Source: Ancylobacter sp. IITR112 (GTDB lineage: Bacteria > Pseudomonadota > Alphaproteobacteria > Rhizobiales > Xanthobacteraceae). Taken from it: a DNA stretch of 64,000 nucleotides. Positions within the stretch are counted from its first letter, which is position 1. Each line of letters starts with the position of its first letter. Location of the stretch: contig NZ_JBGCUS010000001.1 of NCBI RefSeq assembly GCF_041415945.1, positions 2,728,001-2,792,000 on the forward strand, in the 5' to 3' direction. The notes beneath the pieces were generated by a model, which saw nothing but the letters and a program-made list of their open reading frames with translations, had not been told where the DNA came from and made no database searches. Position numbers and translations under genes: made by a program. Below are positions 45,548 to 60,089 of this stretch, piece by piece.

Positions 45548-46507
45548 TCACGCCGCCGCGCTGCCGGGAATGAAGGCGTCGAAGGCGGCCAGCAGCGGCT
45601 CCCGATAGAGATCGCGCTCCTGCAACAATTCGTGCCGCGCGCCGGGAATGATGATGTGCGCCCCCGCGATGAGCCTTGTGCCGAGATATTCGATGCTGGG
45701 CGTGGAGACGATCTTGTCCGCCCCTGCCCCCACCATCAGCAGCGGCTGGCGGATCGCCCGCGCCGTGGCGGGATCGGCCAGCGTTTCCATGAGATCGAAG
45801 GCCGCCTTCATCCAGCCAATGGTCGGCGGGCCGACCTCAAGCTGGGGATGCTCCATGGAAATGGTGAGGTTGCGCGCGAAGCGCGTGGCATCGGAGGTAA
45901 GCCGGTTGCCCTCGAAATGCAGCTCGTGCAGAGGCCGCACACGCCGCGTCGGAACATAGGCGCGCGACAGGCCGAGGCGGGTCAATGTGCGGGCGATGCG
46001 ACGGGCGGCGACATCATGCTTGAGCAGCGACAGATCGAGCATCGGCGCGACCAGGAACATGCGGTCGAAGGAGGTCTCCCCGCGCCGCGCGTGATCGAGC
46101 AGAATGGCGGCTCCCATGGAATGGGCGAGGGCGTAATAGGGCCCCGGCATGTCGGGTAGCACCACCTCGCGCAGCAGCGCCTCAATATCGCGCTGGTATT
46201 CGGCGAAATCCTTGATGTGGCCCTTCATCGGATTGGTCAGCAAACGCTGCGACCCGCCCTGCCCGCGCCAGTCGATTGCCGCAACGGCAAAGCCGCGCCG
46301 CTGCAGATCGCGCACCGTCTCGAAATATTTCTCGATCTTCTCGGTGCGGCCGGGAAACACGCAAACCGTGCCGAGGCAGGGCTCGCCCTGCGGCATCCAG
46401 CGCGCGAAGCGCAGGCGGATGCCGTCCGTGGCGGTCGCGGCGCCGCACAGCGCACCGTCCGGCACCGGATTGTCCCGGGTGGAATAGAGATCGGGTTTGA
46501 AGTTCAT
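45548..46507 (-). CDS. alpha/beta hydrolase, lysophospholipase-like (PldB-like)
   Basis: A 319-residue serine hydrolase. The nucleophile elbow is AHSMGAA, the acid is probably the Asp of GAGADKIVS and the His is in PGARHELLQE near the C-terminus; FPGRTEKIEKYF and DWRGQGGSQR match the Hydrolase_4 / lysophospholipase L2 group. It would hydrolyse lysophospholipids or other acyl esters; no signal peptide is seen. The ATG at 46507 is chosen over a TTG at 46522. It is convergent with hisN, 44 bases between stop codons. Confidence 0.87.
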   Translation of the reverse strand: MNFKPDLYSTRDNPVPDGALCGAATATDGIRLRFARWMPQGEPCLGTVCVFPGRTEKIEKYFETVRDLQRRGFAVAAIDWRGQGGSQRLLTNPMKGHIKDFAEYQRDIEALLREVVLPDMPGPYYALAHSMGAAILLDHARRGETSFDRMFLVAPMLDLSLLKHDVAARRIARTLTRLGLSRAYVPTRRVRPLHELHFEGNRLTSDATRFARNLTISMEHPQLEVGPPTIGWMKAAFDLMETLADPATARAIRQPLLMVGAGADKIVSTPSIEYLGTRLIAGAHIIIPGARHELLQERDLYREPLLAAFDAFIPGSAAA

Positions 46508-46623
46508 ATCGCCGTGCGCCAATTCTGCCCCCGCGGCTTATAGCGAAGCCCTGGCACCGGGCAAAGGCGCAAAACGGCGCAAAGGGGCGTGAGGTCAGGC
46601 TCGGGCAACCCTTCCGCCGCGGG

Positions 46624-47010
46624 TCAGTAGCGCTGATTGCCGAAGCCGATCACCTTCATGCCGCTGATGGCGCCGGACGCCCCGTCCACCACCACCTGCA
46701 CGCGCTCGCCACGGGGACCGTTGGCTTCAAGAAGAATGGTGGCGCCGCGCCGGCGGATCACCGAAATGTTGGAAAAGCCACGCGCGCTCAGCATACGCAC
46801 CGCCGCGTCGGCATCCACCGGCCCGCCCGCCCTTCCGCCGGCAGGCGGCGCGTCATAGGGGGCATAGGGCCCGGGGCCCGGAGCATAGGGGCCCGGCGGT
46901 GGGCGGTAATTCTGGGCGAGCGCCGGCGCGCTCCCCGGCAGCAGCGGGGGAAGCATCCCTAACAGCAGTCCCACGGCGACAACCCGCACCGCCGATGTCC
47001 GCGCCCTCAC
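46624..47010 (-). CDS. secreted PepSY-like protein, 128 aa
   Basis: A 128-residue predicted periplasmic protein: signal peptide about 1-32 (cut after ALA), a Pro/Tyr/Gly-rich linker (PPPGPYAPGPGPYAPYD) and a small C-terminal alpha/beta domain (about 65-125, VRMLSARGFSNISVIRRRG and VQVVVDGASGAISGMKVI). The same domain plan recurs in the protein encoded at 47872-48789. The form resembles PepSY-type domains, but I cannot confirm this. The GTG start is preceded by GGA. Function unknown. Confidence 0.68.
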   Translation of the reverse strand: MRARTSAVRVVAVGLLLGMLPPLLPGSAPALAQNYRPPPGPYAPGPGPYAPYDAPPAGGRAGGPVDADAAVRMLSARGFSNISVIRRRGATILLEANGPRGERVQVVVDGASGAISGMKVIGFGNQRY

Positions 47011-47148
47011 TCCACACCATCCTTCGCACTGGCGAGTCTCGAACGTTACACCGCCTAACCGCCCGGCACTGAATAGGGTCCGAGCGGGCCGTTCATCCCC
47101 GGTTCATCACAGGCCGGGGAGGCGTCCGCCAATTTCGCCCGATTGGCT

Positions 47149-47176
47149 CTTGCGTGCCGGCAAGCCTTTCCTATCT
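47149..47176 (+). promoter_or_regulatory. heat-shock (RpoH-type) promoter of hsp20
   Basis: CTTG (47149-47152), 17 bases, CCTATCT (47170-47176), fitting the alphaproteobacterial RpoH pattern CTTG-N17/18-CYTATNT. It would give a leader of about 84 nt. Confidence 0.75.
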
Positions 47177-47182
47177 CGCTGT

Positions 47183-47266
47183 TGTACCGGCCAGAAGGCG
47201 GTACGTGAACCGGGTCCGGCTCAAGAGAGCGGGCCCTCTGCATGTCGCTTAATGTGAGGATATGCC
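47183..47266 (+). promoter_or_regulatory. ROSE-type RNA thermometer in the hsp20 leader
   Basis: The predicted leader folds into several hairpins: GTACCG/CGGTAC (47184-47204), a GAGAG...CTCT stem (47224-47239) and a last hairpin 47240-47265, GCAT...ATGC. In the last one TCGCT pairs with the ribosome-binding site GAGGA with one unpaired G in TCGCT, which is the UYGCU signature of ROSE elements. At low temperature the site would be closed; warming opens it. Family identification rests on this motif and on the gene that follows. Confidence 0.78.
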
Positions 47267-47743
47267 ATGCGTACGTTTGATCTTACCCCCCTGCACCGTT
47301 CGACCGTCGGCTTTGACCGGCTGTTCTCTCTGCTCGACCAGGTCGGCAGCGTCGACAGCGCGCCGACCTATCCGCCCTACAATATCGAGCGCACCGGCGA
47401 GAATGCTTATCGCATCACCGTCGCCGTCGCCGGCTTCACCGAGGACGACCTGTCCATCGAGGTGAAGGAGAACGGCCTGTCCATTCGCGGCGACCGCAAG
47501 GTCGAGCCGGGCAAGCCGGCCGATGTGCTGTATCAGGGCATCGCCGCCCGCGCCTTCGAGCGCCGCTTCCAGCTCGCCGATCATGTGGAAGTGCGCGGCG
47601 CCAGCCTCGCCAATGGCCTGCTGCATGTGGACCTGGTGCGCGAAATTCCCGAGGCGATGAAGCCCCGCACCATTCCGATTGCCACCGGTGCCACCGCGCC
47701 GCGCGTGATCGAGGCCAAGACCGCCGACGCGAAAGCGGCGTGA
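47267..47743 (+). CDS. small heat shock protein Hsp20
   Basis: A 158-residue alpha-crystallin-type chaperone that holds unfolding proteins. The N-terminus MRTFDLTPLHRSTVGFDRLF is that of rhizobial class A Hsp20 (IbpA-like). The alpha-crystallin domain (about 35-130) contains YRITVAVAGFTEDDLSIEVKE and ends with the conserved ASLANGLLHVDL, the A-x-x-x-n-G-v-L motif. It is controlled by an RpoH-type promoter and a ROSE thermometer in the leader. A terminator follows at 47830. Confidence 0.95.
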   Translation: MRTFDLTPLHRSTVGFDRLFSLLDQVGSVDSAPTYPPYNIERTGENAYRITVAVAGFTEDDLSIEVKENGLSIRGDRKVEPGKPADVLYQGIAARAFERRFQLADHVEVRGASLANGLLHVDLVREIPEAMKPRTIPIATGATAPRVIEAKTADAKAA

Positions 47744-47829
47744 GGATCGCCTCTGCGACATCGGCCGCGCGGAATGACCGTCCGCACGGCGGATCCGCCG
47801 CAGCGCGAGGCTATGGTTCAAGATGACAG

Positions 47830-47856
47830 GGCGCCCCGGCGGACCACCGGGGCGCC
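47830..47856 (+). terminator. intrinsic terminator of hsp20
   Basis: Ten-base-pair perfect stem GGCGCCCCGG/CCGGGGCGCC with a seven-base loop, followed by TTCGCTTTT, about 90 bases after the stop codon. Confidence 0.7.
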
Positions 47857-47871
47857 TTCGCTTTTGGCTTT

Positions 47872-48789
47872 CTATTCCTCAGCCGGCTCGGGCTTCGCGG
47901 ACGCTCCGCGCGCATAGACCGACGCAGTGCCGGCGGGCACCGTGCTCCCGGTGCCGACGCCGGTACCCGTTCCGCTGCCGGCGGGCGGCACGGCGGCAGG
48001 CGTGGTCGCGGGCGCCGGCGGGGCGGGGGCCTTCGCCTCGTTGCCGGGCGGCGACGCGGCGGATGGCGGCGACGCCGCCTGCGGCATGGCGCTGGGTGGC
48101 ACGGCAGTGCCGGGGATGATCCGCACCGGGCTCGATGCGGCGGGAGCGGGCGCCGGCGATTCGGCCGCCGCTGCGGCCGGAAGGGGCGGCTCATTGGCGG
48201 ACTGCGGCTCGCTCGGCGCCGAGCTGGCGGCGGGCAGCGCCTCGGCCGAAGGTTCCGGCGCCGGAATAGCGGCGAGTTCGGGCGGGCGGGCGAGCGGCAG
48301 CGGCGGCACCGCCGGCAGCGCCTGACGGGCGGGCGCTGCCGGAGCAGCCGGGGTGGCCACCGGCCCCTGCCCCACCGGGTGCATGGCGATCACCTCGCCG
48401 CTATAGGCGTCGATCCGCACACGCAGGCGCGCGCCCGAGCGGGCGGTGGCGTCGACGAGATAGGTGTTGCCGTCGACCCGTGGCCGGCCGATAGCGCTCA
48501 TGCCCATGGAGCGCAGCATCGGAGCGATATCAGCCACGGGAAAGTGCCCCGGTGCGCGGTAGACCGGCGGCGGCGGATAGGCGGCGGGCGGGGGATAATA
48601 GGCTGGCGGGGGCGGGTAATAGGCCGGGGGCGGGCCGTAATAGCGCTCCACATACACCCCGCCAAAGGGCCGGACATAGACCTGCGCCTGCGCCGGCAGG
48701 CTGAAGAAGGTGCAAAGGCCCGCCAGCACCGGCACGGCCACCGCGAGGCGCCGGGGCAAGCGGGCGGTCGGCGCGCAAGGCATCGGCAT
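47872..48789 (-). CDS. secreted Pro-rich protein with PepSY-like domain
   Basis: A 305-residue exported protein. Signal peptide about 1-35 (VAVPVLAGLCTFFSLPAQA), a Pro/Tyr repeat region (GPPPAYYPPPPAYYPPP, about 48-75), a small domain (about 80-135: VADIAPMLRSMGMSAIGRPRVDG, then RLRVRIDAYSGEVIAMHP) similar to the one in the protein at 46624-47010, and a long Ala/Pro/Ser-rich low-complexity tail (about 140-300). The ATG at 48789 has GGAG six bases upstream; ATG 48795 is too close to it. Function unknown; perhaps an envelope or surface protein. It lies on the strand opposite to hsp20. Confidence 0.68.
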   Translation of the reverse strand: MPMPCAPTARLPRRLAVAVPVLAGLCTFFSLPAQAQVYVRPFGGVYVERYYGPPPAYYPPPPAYYPPPAAYPPPPVYRAPGHFPVADIAPMLRSMGMSAIGRPRVDGNTYLVDATARSGARLRVRIDAYSGEVIAMHPVGQGPVATPAAPAAPARQALPAVPPLPLARPPELAAIPAPEPSAEALPAASSAPSEPQSANEPPLPAAAAAESPAPAPAASSPVRIIPGTAVPPSAMPQAASPPSAASPPGNEAKAPAPPAPATTPAAVPPAGSGTGTGVGTGSTVPAGTASVYARGASAKPEPAEE

Positions 48790-49239
48790 GGACATCTCCG
48801 AAGCGGAAAGGGCGAGCGTGCAGCGAAGCCGCAAAATGCGGCACCGGCAAGACCTGTGCGGCACCTGTGAGGCACCTGTGCGGCCTGTCAGCCCCTCTGC
48901 CTTCAGGCCGGGGTTGCGACCGACAGGCGCAATGGCGTTGCGCGCGAAGGCCGGGCGCCTTACCGTTCGTTTCGCCCGGCGCGCACGCTTCGCAAGAAGC
49001 GTGAAAAAACGCGCCGGCCATCGCACGCGCGACGCTTGTGCGCGAGCATCAATTCTGGCATCTTCGCGGTTGATAGGGCAGGTATGCTGTCCTATAATTC
49101 GCGGCCCAGCCCTGAAGAGGGCGTGGCACGACGGATGCTAGCGTAGTTCGGCGAGCGGGAACGCCTTGCGGGAGAGCGCCCCGCGGGAACAGTCCGTTTC
49201 GGCGCCGGCATTAAGGCGACCCTTGAGGGAGTGACGGGA
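48790..49239. other. 450-base divergent region before gltB
   Basis: No gene is supported. It has the gltB promoter at 49070-49098, and on the minus side the unseen promoter of the Pro-rich protein gene. GC-rich repeats of GCACCTGTG type occur at 48856-48883 (three close copies of a CACCTGTG unit). Confidence 0.65.
49070..49098 (+). promoter_or_regulatory. near-consensus sigma-70 promoter of gltB
   Basis: TTGATA (49070-49075), exactly 17 bases, TATAAT (49093-49098). Transcription would begin near 49105, leaving a 135-base leader before the gltB ATG. Confidence 0.8.
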
Positions 49240-53967
<4,728 letters not shown>

Positions 53968-54030
53968 GCTCGCCCGCACCCGCCGGGCTTCCGGCGGGCA
54001 CGGCCCACCGGAAGGGGCCGCGGCTCGGTC

Positions 54031-54055
54031 GCGGCGCGGTACTGTGCCGCGCCGC
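54031..54055 (+). terminator. intercistronic hairpin between gltB and gltD
   Basis: Nine-base-pair perfect stem GCGGCGCGG/CCGCGCCGC with a seven-base loop, followed by CATTTT. It may partly stop transcription or stabilise the gltB message. Confidence 0.5.
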
Positions 54056-54139
54056 CATTTTCCAACTGGCATGTTTGATGTATCTGCACCGGGGGGTGGA
54101 ATGCCTCCAAGGTGGCGGTGCTCCGCGAAAGAGGGCGCA

Positions 54140-55564
<1,425 letters not shown>

Positions 55565-55571
55565 GGGTGCC

Positions 55572-56030
55572 ATGACGGAAAGCCCCGGCGGTCCCTCGCC
55601 CGCGCCCGATTTCGTCTGGGCGCCGCTGGTGCCCGAGCTTCTGGTGGCGAACCTCGCCGCCAGCCTTGTCTTCTGGCGCGATCTCTGCGGCTTCACCATC
55701 GCCTATCGCCGCGACGAAGACGCCTTTGCGTATCTCGCGCGCGAGGGCGCCCAGATCATGCTCGAAGAGCGAGGCGAGGGTCGTCAGTGGGTTACCGGCC
55801 CTCTCGAACGCCCTCTGGGGCGGGGCATGAACTTCCTGATTGCCGTAAGCGACCTTCGGCCAATTCTCGACGCGCTCGCCGCTGCCGACTGGCCGCTATA
55901 CATGGCGCCGGAAGAAAAATGGTACCGCGCCGGCGAGGGAGAGGTCGGCCTGCGCCAGTTTCTCGTTCAGGACCCGGACGGCTATCTCGTCCGCTTCTCG
56001 GCCGACCTCGGCCGACGGCCGCTCGGCTGA
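55572..56030 (+). CDS. VOC-family (bleomycin-resistance/glyoxalase-like) protein
   Basis: A 152-residue protein of the vicinal-oxygen-chelate fold, one domain of paired beta-alpha-beta-beta-beta units. The stretches VPELLVANLAASLVFWRDLCGFTIAY and RQFLVQDPDGYLVRFSADLG are typical of bleomycin-resistance-like members, which bind drugs or act on small metabolites. The Glu/His metal positions of glyoxalase I are not clearly present, so a binding role is more likely than catalysis. It begins eight bases after gltD with GAGGG before the ATG, so it is probably the last gene of that transcript. Confidence 0.83.
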   Translation: MTESPGGPSPAPDFVWAPLVPELLVANLAASLVFWRDLCGFTIAYRRDEDAFAYLAREGAQIMLEERGEGRQWVTGPLERPLGRGMNFLIAVSDLRPILDALAAADWPLYMAPEEKWYRAGEGEVGLRQFLVQDPDGYLVRFSADLGRRPLG

Positions 56031-56077
56031 TCCGCGCTAAAGGATCGCGCGCCCGGCTTTTTCATGCCGGCGCGCGC

Positions 56078-57412
56078 TCAGGGCGTCGCCCCGCCTGGCA
56101 GCGGCGATGACGGCATGGCGGGCACGAGCGGTTCTTCCGGCTGGCCCGGCGGCCAGCGGAAATCATCCGTGCGCCCGGCCACGGTCGGCGGCACGGTACC
56201 CTCAATGAGGGCGCTGGCCGGCTCCGGTTTTGCCTCCTCGGCCATCACGGACCGGCGAAGCTCCTGCGCCGCCTCCATGCCCGGCGCTCCGGCGAGCGTG
56301 CGCGCATTGCCGGGCGGCGGACCGCCGGTGAGCATGATGATGGACGGGCGCGCGTCCGCCGGGTCGGCCGCCGTGGCCGGCAGGTCCTTGCCCGTGAGGA
56401 GATCGTCCAGCTTCTGGTCGACGAAGAAGGCGAGCTTGCGCGCGCCGGCGCGGGTGAAGCCGACGCCGTCGGCCGTGCGCAGGCGGCGGCGCTGCCCGTC
56501 CACCGCCGGACCGGAGGTCATGAACTTGCCGTTCTCGTCGACAAAGCCATCGGTGGCGTCGACGAAGATGAAGCCGTTGCGCTCCACCATCTCCTTCAGC
56601 AGCATGTTCAGCCGCGCGATCTGCTCGCTGCGTACGGGGTCTTCCACCGGCGGCACGCCGACCACCACGACGTTGCGGCGCTGCAGCTTGAGCGTCAGGA
56701 GGAAATCCTCGAAACGCCGCGAGTAGAGGTCGCGCCAGCGCTCGTCGAACAGTTCGGCACGCATGCCGGCGGCATCCGTAAGAGGCGCCAGATCGTTGCT
56801 GCCAGCCAGAACCACGATGACGTCGGCCTGGTCGTTGCCGGTGGGCAATTGCCGCGCCGCAGCCAGAAGGTCCACCCCACGCCCCGGAGCGAAGCCCGCC
56901 TCAGCTTCCGAACGGCCGACGACGGCGGCACTTTCGCGATCGGCAGCGAAGGCGTCCGCCAGCCCCTGGGCCAGCGTGCCGGCCTGCTCGTCACCGAATA
57001 CCAGCACCACTTCCTTCACGTCGGACGAAGCGGTGCGCGCCTCGCTGGCGGAGGCGTAGACCTTGCCGCGCGGCTCGGCCGGCGGCTGCGCTACCACGGG
57101 CGGTGGCGGCGCCAGTTGCGGCTCCATGGGACGCACGCGGCGAGGCTGGTTGTTGTTGCCGCCGAACAGGTCGATCAGCGGCTGGAAGGGCGACCAGGTC
57201 CGGCTCGGGGCGGCGCGTTGCTGCGGCCGCGCCTGCTGTTGCTGCGGGCGGGCGCGCTGCTGCGGCTGGGACGGACGGGCGGAGGGCTGGCCAACATCGG
57301 CCGGCGGGCGGAACCAGTCGCTCTGCGCCTGCGCCAGCGAACAGCCGGCCAGCAGCAGGCCGGCCACCGCCAGCGCCTTCATTCCCGTCCGCTCGCCGAG
57401 CCTGCGGCGCAT
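56078..57412 (-). CDS. DUF459 (SGNH/GDSL-like) protein with altered active site
   Basis: A 444-residue exported protein. Signal and possible lipobox LLAGC (residues 31-35 from the ATG at 57412), then a Gln/Pro/Arg-rich linker (about 45-75) and a DUF459 domain of the SGNH hydrolase fold (about 125-385). The block I motif, normally GDS, reads FGDEQAG here, with Glu in place of the nucleophile Ser. Block III is intact (AGSNDLAPL). Block V reads DGVGFTRAG, with Gly in place of the usual His. Loss of two triad residues suggests a non-catalytic binding protein. ATG 57382 is a possible alternative start. Confidence 0.8.
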   Translation of the reverse strand: MRRRLGERTGMKALAVAGLLLAGCSLAQAQSDWFRPPADVGQPSARPSQPQQRARPQQQQARPQQRAAPSRTWSPFQPLIDLFGGNNNQPRRVRPMEPQLAPPPPVVAQPPAEPRGKVYASASEARTASSDVKEVVLVFGDEQAGTLAQGLADAFAADRESAAVVGRSEAEAGFAPGRGVDLLAAARQLPTGNDQADVIVVLAGSNDLAPLTDAAGMRAELFDERWRDLYSRRFEDFLLTLKLQRRNVVVVGVPPVEDPVRSEQIARLNMLLKEMVERNGFIFVDATDGFVDENGKFMTSGPAVDGQRRRLRTADGVGFTRAGARKLAFFVDQKLDDLLTGKDLPATAADPADARPSIIMLTGGPPPGNARTLAGAPGMEAAQELRRSVMAEEAKPEPASALIEGTVPPTVAGRTDDFRWPPGQPEEPLVPAMPSSPLPGGATP

Positions 57413-57495
57413 AAGCCGATTTCCCAATGGTGACACCCAGAACGGGTGGCCCATTATCGCGGCTGTTTCAAGACCCCTCGCGGCGGGTTGCGGTA

Positions 57496-58881
57496 TCAGG
57501 AGCCGCCGCGCAGGCTATCCAGCACCTCGCCGCTGGCCATTCCGTCCGGCGGCAGGCCGGCGGCGACCTGATAATCGCGCACCGCCGCCCGCGTCTGCGC
57601 CCCGATGGCGCCGTCATGCGGGCCGACATCATAGCCTCGCGAGGCGAGGCGCTTCTGCAGTTCGGAGCGCTCATTGCGCGACAGCGCCCGCTGCTCCGGC
57701 CAGGGCTGCACGAACGGACCGCCCCCGCGCAGCCGGTCGGCGAGATGGCCGATCGCCAGCGCATAGGCGTCAGCCGGGTTGTAGCTGAGGATGGCCTTGA
57801 AATTGTCGGTCATCAGGAAGGCCGGGCCCTTGGCGCCGGCAGGCAGCAGAAGATAGGCGGTCTCGCCTCCGGGCGGCATCGGCCGTCCTTCGGGCCGGCG
57901 AATACCCAGCGCCGCCCATTCACGCATCGGCTTGCGGATGTTCTTGTCGGCCAGCAGATAGTCGAAGCGGGCCGGCAGCACCACCTCATAACCCCAGCTA
58001 CGGCCGGCCTGCCAGCCGCCGCGCTTGAGCTTGTTGGCGGTCGAGCCCATGGCGTCGGCGACGGAATCGACCACGTTGCGGTGGCCGTCGCCATCGAAGT
58101 CCACCGCGTCGCGCTGGAAGGCGGTCGGCATGAACTGGGTGAGGCCGAAGGCGCCGGCCCAGGAGCCGCGCAGATGGCTTTCGGGAATGTCGCCCCGGTC
58201 GACGATGCGCAGGGCGGCGACGAACTCGTCGCGGAAATAGGCCTTCCGGCGGCCGACGCAGGCGAGCGTGCCGGTGGCTTCGATCACGGAATAGGAGCCG
58301 CGCGCGCTGCCGTAATTGGTCTCGATGCCCCAGATGGCGGCGACGACATAGCGGTCGACGCCGTAACGGCGCTCAACCTCGGCGAACACCGCCGCGTTCT
58401 GCGCCATCGCCTCGCGGCCCTTGCGAATGCGGGTTTCCGAGACAAGCATCTCGACATAGTCGCCGGCGGTGCGGCTGAATTCCGGCTGGGTCTGCAGCTT
58501 GTCCATGATGCCCATATCGGGCTTCAGCCCCGCCGTATAGCGGCGGAAGCCTGCGGCGGAAACGCCCGCCGCCCGCGCCTTCGGCTCGAGCGCGGCAATG
58601 CAGCGGCTGAAATTGGCCTCGTCGCGGGCCAGCGCCGCCGGGGTCATGTCGGGATGGCCCGCCGGGGCCGAGGCGGCCGCCACGGGTCGCGCTTGAGCCG
58701 GCTGACGCATCGGGGCGGGCCGGGCCGGTGCCGGCGACGCGCTGGCATAGGCCGCCGGCGGCGCGGCGAAGGCGCCGGTGATATCGTCGGAGCCGGCGCA
58801 GCCGGCAAGGCCGAGGCAGGCGATGGCGACACCGGCCGCGCGGCCGGCATACCCCCGGTCGGAGGCCGTGCGATGAACCAT
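57496..58881 (-). CDS. lytic murein transglycosylase (MltB-type) with peptidoglycan-binding domain
   Basis: A 461-residue lipoprotein transglycosylase that cleaves the glycan chain of peptidoglycan. Lipobox LGLAGC at about residues 23-28, an Ala/Pro-rich linker, then the SLT_2 domain (about 75-375) with the catalytic Glu in IWGIETNYGS and the AFGLTQFMPTAFQ stretch, and a C-terminal PG_binding_1 domain (about 395-458, LQKRLASRGYDVGPHDGAIG). The order and length fit MltB relatives. It lies 83 bases upstream of the DUF459 protein gene on the same strand and may be cotranscribed with it. Confidence 0.92.
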   Translation of the reverse strand: MVHRTASDRGYAGRAAGVAIACLGLAGCAGSDDITGAFAAPPAAYASASPAPARPAPMRQPAQARPVAAASAPAGHPDMTPAALARDEANFSRCIAALEPKARAAGVSAAGFRRYTAGLKPDMGIMDKLQTQPEFSRTAGDYVEMLVSETRIRKGREAMAQNAAVFAEVERRYGVDRYVVAAIWGIETNYGSARGSYSVIEATGTLACVGRRKAYFRDEFVAALRIVDRGDIPESHLRGSWAGAFGLTQFMPTAFQRDAVDFDGDGHRNVVDSVADAMGSTANKLKRGGWQAGRSWGYEVVLPARFDYLLADKNIRKPMREWAALGIRRPEGRPMPPGGETAYLLLPAGAKGPAFLMTDNFKAILSYNPADAYALAIGHLADRLRGGGPFVQPWPEQRALSRNERSELQKRLASRGYDVGPHDGAIGAQTRAAVRDYQVAAGLPPDGMASGEVLDSLRGGS

Positions 58882-59119
58882 GACGCAATCCTAACGCGGA
58901 AACCGGCGATGATTAGGCCAGCCCATGGTTTCGGGGATGTTAACGCGATATCACTTTCCTCTGCGGCAGGCTGACCGACGGATGGGGCGGCCGGAACCTA
59001 TTCCGCCACCTCCGCGTTATCCCGCCGGTGCATTGAGAAGGGCGAAGCGTTAAGTTCGTTCCGCTATGTCTTCGCCCGTCGGCCTGAAACTGCGTCATCA
59101 AGAGCGGCATATTTCCCCC

Positions 59120-60010
59120 ATGGTAAAACCTATTCGCAAAGCGATCCTCCCTGTCGCCGGCCTCGGCACGCGCTTCCTGCCCGCCACCAAGGCGGTGCCT
59201 AAGGAGATGCTCACAGTGGTGGACCGGCCCGTCGTGCAGCATGTGGTGGACGAGGCGCGCGCCGCCGGCATCGAGCACATCGTCTTCGTCACCGGCCGCA
59301 ACAAGGGCGTGATCGAGGATCATTTCGACCGCCAGTACGAGCTGGAAGATACGCTGAACGAGCGTGGCAAGACGCAGATGCTGGCCATGCTGCGCGCCGA
59401 TACCATGGGCCCCGGCGCCACCAGCTTCACCCGCCAGCAGCTCCCGCTCGGCCTTGGCCATGCCGTGTGGTGCGCACGAGACATCATCGGCAATGAGCCC
59501 TTCGCGCTGCTGCTGCCGGACATGCTGCACAAGCCCACCAACGGCAAGGGCTGCCTCGGCCAGATGGTGCAGGCCTATGCCCGGACCGGCGGCGGCAACC
59601 ACATCGCGGTCTATGAGGTGCCGCCCGAACAGACCGACCAATACGGCATCGTCGCGCTGGGTGATCGCATGGCCGACGGCGTGCACAAGATCGCCCGCAT
59701 GGTGGAGAAGCCGAAGAAAGAGGTCGCTCCCTCCAACCTTGCCATTTCCGGCCGCTACATCCTGCAACCGGAGATTTTCGACCTGCTCGCCACGCAGGAG
59801 CGGGGCGCGGGCAACGAGATTCAGCTCACCGATTCCATGCTGAAGCTGGCGCAGACGCAGGATTTCTACAGCGTCACCTTCGACGGCGCGATCTATGATT
59901 GCGGCTCGAAGCTCGGCTTCCTCATGGCCAATGTCGCCTACGCGCTCGACAACCCGGAAATCTCCGGCGCCTTCCGCCCCGAACTCGACGCGCTGCTCGG
60001 CCGGGGCTGA
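59120..60010 (+). CDS. galU: UTP-glucose-1-phosphate uridylyltransferase
   Basis: A 296-residue GalU, making UDP-glucose for exopolysaccharide, lipopolysaccharide and trehalose synthesis. Hallmarks are KAILPVAGLGTRFLPATKA, the PKEML Lys motif and GLGHAVWCA, then MVEKPKKEVAPSNLAI. Length is normal. The ATG at 59120 gives VKPIRKAILPVAG; a frame from 59066 adds 18 residues with no family match. The ribosome-binding site is weak. A strong terminator follows. Confidence 0.95.
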   Translation: MVKPIRKAILPVAGLGTRFLPATKAVPKEMLTVVDRPVVQHVVDEARAAGIEHIVFVTGRNKGVIEDHFDRQYELEDTLNERGKTQMLAMLRADTMGPGATSFTRQQLPLGLGHAVWCARDIIGNEPFALLLPDMLHKPTNGKGCLGQMVQAYARTGGGNHIAVYEVPPEQTDQYGIVALGDRMADGVHKIARMVEKPKKEVAPSNLAISGRYILQPEIFDLLATQERGAGNEIQLTDSMLKLAQTQDFYSVTFDGAIYDCGSKLGFLMANVAYALDNPEISGAFRPELDALLGRG

Positions 60011-60043
60011 GCCGGCGGGAAGGCTGGACTTTGCCGAATGGAA

Positions 60044-60067
60044 AAAGGGCGCCGCGCGGCGCCCTTT
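60044..60067. terminator. bidirectional intrinsic terminator (galU / DUF2267 gene)
   Basis: Ten-base-pair stem AAAGGGCGCC/GGCGCCCTTT with a four-base loop, flanked by A on the left and TTTT on the right. It serves galU on plus and the DUF2267 gene on minus. Confidence 0.85.
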
Positions 60068-60089
60068 TGCTTGGTCGGCGCGCCTCGCC

